Source: DASRDS01 sp035570055 (GTDB lineage Bacteria > Gemmatimonadota > Gemmatimonadetes > Gemmatimonadales > Gemmatimonadaceae). From it: a DNA stretch of 64,000 nucleotides. A program made the position numbers and the translations under genes. This document shows, one piece after another, positions 58,044-64,000 of this stretch; position 1 is the stretch's first letter, and each line of letters starts with the position of its first letter. The notes beneath the pieces are model-generated. The model was given only the letters and a program-made list of their open reading frames with translations, was not told where the DNA came from and did not search any database. The stretch lies in assembly GCA_035570055.1 (NCBI GenBank), contig DATMLM010000085.1, forward strand, positions 1-64,000. Direction: 5' to 3'.

Positions 58044-60321
58044 CGCCGTTGTCCCCGACGATAAAGACTTGTGTGGGCGATAAGCCGTAGACCGCGCGCA
58101 AGGTCGTGGTCACGCCGGACCACATGGGGGACCATTGCGTGCCATTCCAGTGCTGGATCGTACCCGCGTCGCCGACCGCGTAGACGTCGCCGGTGTAGCC
58201 GGTCGGCGGGCTATCCGCCCACATCCAGCGCAGGTCGTTCGTCGTTCCACTGGCCTGCGCCGTCCACGTCGCTCCGCCGTTATTGAAGAGCATGGTGCCG
58301 GCCTGTCCGGCCGCCCAGATCGCGGTCGGGCCGGAGCCCCAGATCGCGAACAACGTGTCGGTTGTCCCACTCGTCATCGCGTTGAAGGTCGTGCCGCTGT
58401 CCGTCGACTGGTAGATGGTGCCGTTCACGCTCGTCGTGTACAGCGTCGTGTTCGACGCGCCCCAGAGGGACATGAGCTGGATCGTGCCTGCTTGCGCGTT
58501 GTTGCCAACGTCGTTGCAGTACACGGCTCCCGCTTGCGAGGCGGCGCAGAGCACGTTCGTGTCGGCCTGGTCGCCCCACTCGGCGCGCCAGCTGACGCCG
58601 CCGTGCACCGACGGTGTCCACGACGTGCCGTTCCATTTGGCGACGTTGCCGTTGACGCTCAACGTGTGGACGTCCGCGGGGCCGAACCCCCAGAGTCCGA
58701 GCATGGTGTCGGCGGGCGTGGTCGAGACGTACGAGACCGACCACGTCGTGCCGTTGTTGGAGTGCAGGACGGTGCCGACGGTCGTAGCCCAGATGCTGGT
58801 GTCGCTCGCCGCCCAGATGCGGAGAATCGGGAATCCGCTCTGTGCCGACACGGTCTCGGTCGTCCCGTTGAGCGAGATGAGCGTGCCGCCGTCACCAACG
58901 GCCCAGATCGGCGACGCGCTGCCGCTCGACACGCCGTGCAAGTTGAGACCGATCGGGGGGCCCAAGTAGGTCCAGTTCCCAGCGCCGTTGTAGTGGATCG
59001 TGGTGCCGTCGACGCCGACCGCCCAGACGTTGCTCGCCGAGGTGCCGCCGACCGCATCGAGCTCGTTCGTGGTATTGCTGTTCATCGCGGTCCACGTTCC
59101 GTTGTACTGGTAGACCGCCCCGTTCGTCGCCACCGCGAACACGTTGGTTGCGCTCGTGCCCCAGACGCCTCGGAACGGCGGGTTGCCGGTGGGCTTCGTG
59201 AACTGGGTCCACGTGCCCGAGCCGTTGTACATGAGCAGACGACCGTTGTCGCCGACGACGAAGATGTGGGCCGAGTCAGCGCCCCAGATCGCGCGGAGGG
59301 TATCGACGACGCCGTGCGGCGTCGCGACGGCGGTCCACGACGTTGCGTTCCGGGATTGGAGGACGGTGATCGCGCCGCCGACGGCGTAGATGTTCTTGGA
59401 GTTGGCTTCCCACACGCCCTTGAGATTCGGGGCGGGGGTGACGCCGGTCGAGACGGTCGTGAACGTCGAGCCGTTCCAGTGCACGGTGACGCCGTTGTCG
59501 CCGACCATCCAGACGTCGTTGGTCGACGTCCCGTACACGGCGCGGAGCTGATACGTCGGTTGGTTGAGCGCGAGCGCGGACCAGGTCGTGCCGTTGTAGT
59601 GCAGGACGGTGCCGTTGAGACCAACGGCGAAGACGTCATCGGCGCTGTCTTGCCACACGGCCGTCAGTTGGTTGCCCGTCACACCTTGGTGGACCGGCGT
59701 CCAACGCAGCACGCTGCCCTCGGCCGGCATGTCACCCGAGACTTCGACGTAGAACTGGAAGCCGCAGACGCTGGGGCCGAGGAGGAACAGCCACTGCTTC
59801 GCGGCGCTGGTGGAGTCCGGCTTGATGATCTGGTTGTACTGATAGTATTGCTGGCCAGTGGCCGTGAACGTTCCGGTCGACGTGCCCAGGGCCGAGATCG
59901 GGCCGGTGCCGCAGTTGATGTAGGGGCCGGACGTGAAGAAGACATCGACGCCACCGCCGGCGACCGCCGAGCCGTTCTGCGTGCCGATCGGCTGCGTCAT
60001 CAGGTTTTGGACCGTCGCGTTGAACGAGAACGTATCGGTGCTGAACTTGTAGGCGCTCGTCGCGACGTAGACATACACGTTCTGTTTGCCGACAATGACG
60101 TTGCGGCTGCTCACACGACCGGCGGCGGCAGCGCCGGCGACGCCGGCGAGGGGCGTGCACGTCACACTCTGGGGATGGACAGTCGCCGTGCAAACCAACG
60201 TCGAACGCGACGCTTTCCCACCCGTCTGCGAGAGGGTGTGGGGCGCGACCATGTTCGCGCTGTCGCTGCAAGCCACGAGGCTCGCGGCGACAACGAGGGA
60301 AACCAACGTTGTGCGCAGCAT
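58021..60321 (-). CDS. Large lipoprotein with ~13 AVG-x2-G-x-HYNG repeats
   Basis: 766 residues from ATG 60321 with GGAG 8 bases upstream. Lipobox SLVACSD. The ~220-residue N-terminal part is followed by repeats of the type DVWMVGDNGVTVHWNGSTF, NVFAVATNGAVYQYNGTW, NVWAVGVDGTTIHYNGAGNW. Each has the W-x-x-x-D/N-V-[WF]-x-V-G-x-x-G-x-x-x-x-[YW]-N-G-x-x-W core. This is typical of a large beta-propeller like those in secreted, carbohydrate- or peptide-binding proteins. Its end overlaps the TolB-like lipoprotein start, so both are probably co-expressed. Confidence 0.82.
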   Translation of the reverse strand: MLRTTLVSLVVAASLVACSDSANMVAPHTLSQTGGKASRSTLVCTATVHPQSVTCTPLAGVAGAAAAGRVSSRNVIVGKQNVYVYVATSAYKFSTDTFSFNATVQNLMTQPIGTQNGSAVAGGGVDVFFTSGPYINCGTGPISALGTSTGTFTATGQQYYQYNQIIKPDSTSAAKQWLFLLGPSVCGFQFYVEVSGDMPAEGSVLRWTPVHQGVTGNQLTAVWQDSADDVFAVGLNGTVLHYNGTTWSALALNQPTYQLRAVYGTSTNDVWMVGDNGVTVHWNGSTFTTVSTGVTPAPNLKGVWEANSKNIYAVGGAITVLQSRNATSWTAVATPHGVVDTLRAIWGADSAHIFVVGDNGRLLMYNGSGTWTQFTKPTGNPPFRGVWGTSATNVFAVATNGAVYQYNGTWTAMNSNTTNELDAVGGTSASNVWAVGVDGTTIHYNGAGNWTYLGPPIGLNLHGVSSGSASPIWAVGDGGTLISLNGTTETVSAQSGFPILRIWAASDTSIWATTVGTVLHSNNGTTWSVSYVSTTPADTMLGLWGFGPADVHTLSVNGNVAKWNGTSWTPSVHGGVSWRAEWGDQADTNVLCAASQAGAVYCNDVGNNAQAGTIQLMSLWGASNTTLYTTSVNGTIYQSTDSGTTFNAMTSGTTDTLFAIWGSGPTAIWAAGQAGTMLFNNGGATWTAQASGTTNDLRWMWADSPPTGYTGDVYAVGDAGTIQHWNGTQWSPMWSGVTTTLRAVYGLSPTQVFIVGDNGVVLAGSQ

Positions 60322-60393
60322 TGTCAAATCTCCTGACAGTTGCCTACAGCCCTTCGGTCATCATGACGAGTGAGGAGGCTCTCATGTAACGCT

Positions 60394-60414
60394 GAGCCTG
60401 GTATGGACAGGCTC
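60394..60414 (+). other. Short hairpin between divergent genes
   Basis: GAGCCTG-GTATGGA-CAGGCTC, perfect 7-base arms. It lies in the gap between the large lipoprotein gene (minus strand) and the efflux permease. It could be part of the leader of either transcript or an operator. No T-run follows. Confidence 0.3.
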
Positions 60415-60444
60415 TTGTCAGGTTAGATCAGTAGAATTGGGGTG

Positions 60445-61662
60445 ATGAAATACAGCGCCCTGCTGGGGTCATCGGTTTACGCATTGCTCCGCAACAAGTT
60501 ACGGAGCGTCCTGACCGTCCTCGGCATCACGATAGGGATCGCTGCCGTCATCTGCGTTGTCGCTATTGGCAAAGCCGGCCAAGCGCGGGTCGAGCAACAG
60601 CTCAACAACCTCGGCGACAACTTCGTGTGGATCGAGGAAGGCGGGCGGGCCGTGAACGGCGTGCGCACCGGCGATCATGGGATGCCCACGCTGACGGTCG
60701 CTGACGCGATCGCGATCAAAGAGCAGATCCCGTTCATCAAGAGCATGTCGCCGAACGTCGACGGCTCGATCCAGATCATCTATGGCAACGAGAACTGGTT
60801 CACGAGCTATCGCGGCGTGAGCCCCGAGTACTTCGAGATCAAGCGCTGGTTCGTGGACCAGGGCGCGTTCTTCTCGCACGATGACGTCGATCGCGCCGCC
60901 GACGTGTGCGTGATCGGCCGCACCGTGCGCGATCAGTTGTTCGGCGCGGAGAATCCGATCGGCAAGGTGATTCGCGTGTCGACGCTGCCGTGCCTGGTCG
61001 TCGCGACGCTGGCGCCGAAAGGACAGGACGTGTCAGGGCGTGACCAGGACGACACCGTGATCCTGCCGTACACGACCGTCATGAAGAAGATCAAGGGCAA
61101 CAACTGGCTGGATGATATCGTCTGCTCGGCGGTCTCGGCGGACGCCATCCGGCCCGCCGGGCAGCAGGCGGCGGCATTGCTCCGCGATCGGCATCATCTG
61201 CGGCCTGACGAGGATGATGACTTCAACATCCGGAACCCCGAGGACATCATCAAGGCGCAGATCGAGGCCAGTCGAACACTCACGCTCCTGCTCGTGGCCA
61301 TAGCCTCGATCTCGCTTTTAGTCGGGGGCATCGGCATCATGAACGTCATGCTCGTCTCCGTGACCGAGCGCACGCGCGAGATCGGCGTGCGGGTGGCCGT
61401 GGGCGCGACGGAGACCGCCATTCAGCTGCAGTTCCTCGGCGAGTCCGTCATGCTATCACTCGTCGGCGGTGCGGCCGGTGTGCTTCTCGGCGTGCTCGGC
61501 TCGACCGTCGGCGGGCGTACGCTCGGGTGGCCTATGAAATTCGCGCCCGAGGCGGTCATTCTCGCGGTGTTGTTCTCGGTCGCCGTCGGGGTCTTCTTCG
61601 GGTACTATCCGGCGCGCAAAGCCTCGTTGCTCGACCCGATCGATGCCTTACGGTATGAATAA
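60445..61662 (+). CDS. MacB-type ABC transporter permease
   Basis: 405 residues from ATG 60445 (a GTG three bases upstream is also possible). LRNKLRSVLTVLGITIGIAA is the N-terminal helix of the MacB family. The central periplasmic domain is 220 residues; the FtsX domain at the C-terminus contains IGIMNVMLVSVTERTREIGV and ends DPIDALRYE. No fused ATPase, unlike E. coli MacB; the ATPase is the third gene. It overlaps the adaptor by 8 bases. Confidence 0.93.
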   Translation: MKYSALLGSSVYALLRNKLRSVLTVLGITIGIAAVICVVAIGKAGQARVEQQLNNLGDNFVWIEEGGRAVNGVRTGDHGMPTLTVADAIAIKEQIPFIKSMSPNVDGSIQIIYGNENWFTSYRGVSPEYFEIKRWFVDQGAFFSHDDVDRAADVCVIGRTVRDQLFGAENPIGKVIRVSTLPCLVVATLAPKGQDVSGRDQDDTVILPYTTVMKKIKGNNWLDDIVCSAVSADAIRPAGQQAAALLRDRHHLRPDEDDDFNIRNPEDIIKAQIEASRTLTLLLVAIASISLLVGGIGIMNVMLVSVTERTREIGVRVAVGATETAIQLQFLGESVMLSLVGGAAGVLLGVLGSTVGGRTLGWPMKFAPEAVILAVLFSVAVGVFFGYYPARKASLLDPIDALRYE

Positions 61663-62956
61663 GAAAATCTGGTTCGCTGGTGGCGGCGCTGTCTTGGTGC
61701 TCGGCCTCATCGTCATGGGCGCGCGGCGCTCCGCGCCTGCGCCGTATTTCACCGCGCGAATCGAGAGGGGAGACATCAAAGATGCCGTGGATTTGACCGC
61801 CATAGTCAATGCGGTGAAAACCGTGCAGGTGGGGTCGCAGATTTCGGGTACGATCGCGAAACTCTACGTCGACTTCAACTCGCGCGTGCACACGGGAGAG
61901 ATCGTCGCGCAGATCGACCCCGCCTTGTTCCAGGGCGCGCTCGACCAGGCAGCGGCAGCGCTCGAGGCCGCGAAAGCGAACGTGACGGCCGCGCAAGCGA
62001 ACCTGGAGCAGGCCAAGGCCAGGTTGGTGCAGACCAAGGACGACTACGATCGAAACGGCCCGCTCGCCCAGAAAGACTACGTCACGCAGTCGGCGCTCGT
62101 GCTCTCGAAGTCGAACTACGACGTCGCGAAAGCCGCCGTGGGCGCGGCCGATGCCGCCGTCGTACAAGCGCAGGCGCAAGTGACGCAGGCGGCCGCCGCG
62201 GTCTCCGTCGCGAAGACGAACCTCGACTACTGTGTGATCCGGTCGCCCATCGATGGGGTCGTCGTCGCGCGCAACGTCGATGTGGGGCAGACCGTCGCGG
62301 CGTCGCTCCAAGCGCCGACGATCTTCACGATCGCGCAGGACTTGACGAAGATGCAGCTCTACGCGAAGACCGACGAGTCCGACGTGGGTCGGGTGCGGGT
62401 CCACCAAGCCGTGTCATTCAAAGTCGACGCGTTTCCAAAAGAGACGTTCACGGGCACGGTGAGCGAGATCCGGATGAACGCCACGACGGTGCAGAATGTC
62501 GTGACCTATGATGCGATCATTGACTTCGGGAATCCCGAGCTCAAGCTCTTTCCCGGGATGACCGCGTACGTATCGGTGCCCGTGGCATCGGTCAAGAATG
62601 TCATCATGGTTCCGAACAGCGCGCTCCGGTTCCATCCGTCGCTCGCGCCGAACGAGCTGCAGGCCCTGTACGCGAAATACGGCATACCGAACGGAGGCGG
62701 CGCGCCTCCAGTTGGGGATGCGCCTCAGGTACAGCCCGCGAGCACCGGAGAGGGTCGGCCGAGGGTCAGCGACGCCGAGCAGGGGGTGATCTGGAAGCTT
62801 CACGCCGACAACTCTCTCGAGCCGGTGCGTGTGGCGCTCGGCATCACCGACCACGCGCACACGCAGACGTTGGCGGTCCTCGGCGGGTCACTCCAAGTGG
62901 GAGATGAGATCATCACCGGCGCGCCCGTAACACAGGTACAACCAGTACGGCGGTGA
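61655..62956 (+). CDS. MacA/HlyD-type periplasmic adaptor protein
   Basis: 433 residues from ATG 61655. Anchor IWFAGGGAVLVLGLIVMGAR. Then the barrel-sandwich start VQVGSQISGTIAKLYVDFNS, a long alpha-hairpin (ANVTAAQANLEQAKARLVQT), IRSPIDGVVVARNVDVGQTV, and the beta-barrel. It bridges the inner-membrane pump and an outer-membrane channel (not in this window). Overlaps neighbours at both ends (8 and 4 bases). Confidence 0.94.
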   Translation: MNKKIWFAGGGAVLVLGLIVMGARRSAPAPYFTARIERGDIKDAVDLTAIVNAVKTVQVGSQISGTIAKLYVDFNSRVHTGEIVAQIDPALFQGALDQAAAALEAAKANVTAAQANLEQAKARLVQTKDDYDRNGPLAQKDYVTQSALVLSKSNYDVAKAAVGAADAAVVQAQAQVTQAAAAVSVAKTNLDYCVIRSPIDGVVVARNVDVGQTVAASLQAPTIFTIAQDLTKMQLYAKTDESDVGRVRVHQAVSFKVDAFPKETFTGTVSEIRMNATTVQNVVTYDAIIDFGNPELKLFPGMTAYVSVPVASVKNVIMVPNSALRFHPSLAPNELQALYAKYGIPNGGGAPPVGDAPQVQPASTGEGRPRVSDAEQGVIWKLHADNSLEPVRVALGITDHAHTQTLAVLGGSLQVGDEIITGAPVTQVQPVRR

Positions 62957-63684
62957 TCATCCAGATCGAGGACGTACATAAGTACTACGATCTTGGGGAA
63001 TCCCGGGTGCATGCGTTGCGGGGGGTGAGCCTGGCGATCGAGCCCGGCGGATTCGTGGCGATCATGGGCGCGAGCGGCAGCGGCAAGTCGAGCCTCATGA
63101 ACATTCTGGGCTGTCTAGACCGGCCGAGCGGCGGGCGGTACGTGCTGGACGGGACCGACGTCTCGACGTTCAGCAAGCGGGAGTTGGCCGGCATCCGGAA
63201 CAAGAAGCTCGGGTTCGTCTTTCAAGGGTTCAATCTCCTGGCCCGAACGACGGCCTTGGAGAACGCCGAGTTGCCGACGATCTACGCGGGCCTGGACAAG
63301 GCGGCGCGCCGGGAGCGGGCCAGCGCGGCGCTGGCGATGGTTGGGCTCGCCGACCGGGCCTCGCATTTTCCGTCCCAGATGTCGGGCGGCCAGCAACAGC
63401 GCGTGGCGATCGCGCGGGCCCTCGTCAACCAGCCGTCGATCCTGTTGGCGGACGAGCCCACGGGGAATCTCGACAGCCGAACGTCGGTCGAGATCATGAA
63501 GATCCTCCAGGATCTCAACGACCGTGGGCTCACGATCGTGATGGTGACCCACGAGAGCGACATCGCCCAGTTCGCCCGCCGGGTGATCGTATTTCGTGAC
63601 GGGCGGATCCGAAAGGACGAGCCGACCGCGGCGCGTCCGCGGGCCGAGGACGTACTCGCGACGATGCCGACACTGGAGGATTAG
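62953..63684 (+). CDS. ABC transporter ATP-binding protein (MacB/LolD type)
   Basis: 243 residues from GTG 62953 (GTGA overlap). Walker A GASGSGKSS, signature SGGQQQRVAIARAL, Walker B ILLADEPTGNLDS, H-loop VMVTHES. It powers the permease two genes upstream. The permease-adaptor-ATPase order is an uncommon one; adaptor first is more usual. Confidence 0.95.
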   Translation: MIIQIEDVHKYYDLGESRVHALRGVSLAIEPGGFVAIMGASGSGKSSLMNILGCLDRPSGGRYVLDGTDVSTFSKRELAGIRNKKLGFVFQGFNLLARTTALENAELPTIYAGLDKAARRERASAALAMVGLADRASHFPSQMSGGQQQRVAIARALVNQPSILLADEPTGNLDSRTSVEIMKILQDLNDRGLTIVMVTHESDIAQFARRVIVFRDGRIRKDEPTAARPRAEDVLATMPTLED

Positions 63685-63708
63685 GGGCGCGGTGCATATC
63701 GTAGCGTC

Positions 63709-64000
63709 ATGCTGCGATTCTCCGCGCTCCTCCTCCTGGCCGCACTGACGCCGCCGGGCCCGCGTCCCATCACCTCCAAGGATCTCTACCAGTTCAAGTG
63801 GGTGGCCGATCCGCGCATGTCGCCGGACGGCTCGCTGGCGGCGTACACGCTCGTTCAGGTCGCCGAGAAAGGCGACAAGTACGAGACGAGCCTGTGGGTC
63901 GTGGCCACGGATGGCCAGAGCGGGCCGCGGCGTCTCACGTCGGGTATCCGCGACCGTTCGCCGCGGTGGTCGCCGGACGGGCGGACGTTGGCATTCGTCC
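63709..64000 (+). CDS. S9-family peptidase, N-terminal part (truncated by window end)
   Basis: The frame starts at ATG 63709 and is open to the window end (97 codons). Signal-like MLRFSALLLLAALTPPG, then TSKDLYQFKWVADPRMSPDG and RSPRWSPDGRTLAFV, the start of the TolB-like propeller found in prolyl-oligopeptidase/acylaminoacyl-peptidase proteins. The catalytic domain lies outside the window. It follows the ATPase gene by 24 bases and may be in its operon. Confidence 0.75.
   Translation, partial: MLRFSALLLLAALTPPGPRPITSKDLYQFKWVADPRMSPDGSLAAYTLVQVAEKGDKYETSLWVVATDGQSGPRRLTSGIRDRSPRWSPDGRTLAFV

Noticed and set aside
58135..60336. 733-codon open frame on the plus strand
   Set aside because: Antisense of the repeat lipoprotein; Arg/Asp-rich, no motif, while the minus strand has lipobox, ribosome-binding site and repeats.
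1..64000. CRISPR array, rRNA operon, or prophage
   Set aside because: No regularly spaced repeats, no rRNA-like sequence, and no phage structural genes; only integrase remnants at 26522-29435.

Overview
The window looks like part of a chromosome from a member of the Gemmatimonadota (inference). Reasons: high GC throughout, Ser/Thr kinases whose C-terminal halves carry a TolB-like segment and TPRs, a free-standing MacB-type permease of the 'acidobacterial duplicated orphan permease' kind, many short secreted or lipoprotein genes, extensive start/stop overlap, and several promoters placed so close to the start codon that the mRNA would be nearly leaderless. No single gene proves the phylum.

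Layout. 1-9990 is a very compact plus-strand housekeeping run: larC 3' end, TPR protein, PDZ/radical-SAM DUF512 protein, der, plsY, gpsA, MerR regulator, family 2 glycosyltransferase, surE, pcm, a Pro/Glu-rich protein, acyP and apt. 9971-15202 continues as a complete MoxR / DUF58 / BatD-like / two VWA / TPR (Bat-type) operon ending in a strong hairpin. 15307-25209 holds a lipoprotein, an orphan ABC permease, a type IV pilin behind a textbook sigma-54 promoter with an IHF-consensus site, a divergent pair of unknown membrane proteins, and a TetR / CocE-family hydrolase operon facing a Ser/Thr kinase gene across two matching operators.

25206-31264 is an accessory zone. It holds a kinase fragment, a conserved VFINCPFD-type protein whose start codon seems lost, two copies of an integrase 3' end each followed by the 3' half of a tRNA-Arg(CCU) gene, and between them a ~2.7 kb cargo with a zinc-ribbon membrane protein, small and frame-damaged genes and a PD-(D/E)XK-like nuclease. 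The intact tRNA-Arg(CCU) closes the element. A two-gene MNT-like nucleotidyltransferase module follows.

30671-64000 is a mosaic of short operons: secreted proteins, an AraC regulator, a four-repeat lipoprotein, a HAF-repeat lipoprotein, AIM24 and orphan Hcp-like proteins, an SDR, an OsmC/methyltransferase pair, an ECF sigma / membrane protein / Spy-like operon, peroxiredoxin plus DsbA-like plus a tiny Pro-rich ORF, an MHYT histidine kinase downstream of which nothing is co-transcribed, a TonB-dependent receptor, an ArsR/AHSA1/ATP-grasp operon with a predicted leaderless start, a V4R/DUF2378-like protein, DoxX, two large propeller-type lipoproteins, and a MacB-type efflux operon (permease, adaptor, ATPase). 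The window ends inside an S9-family peptidase gene.

Functional assignments come from motifs read by eye. No database search or folding calculation was run.
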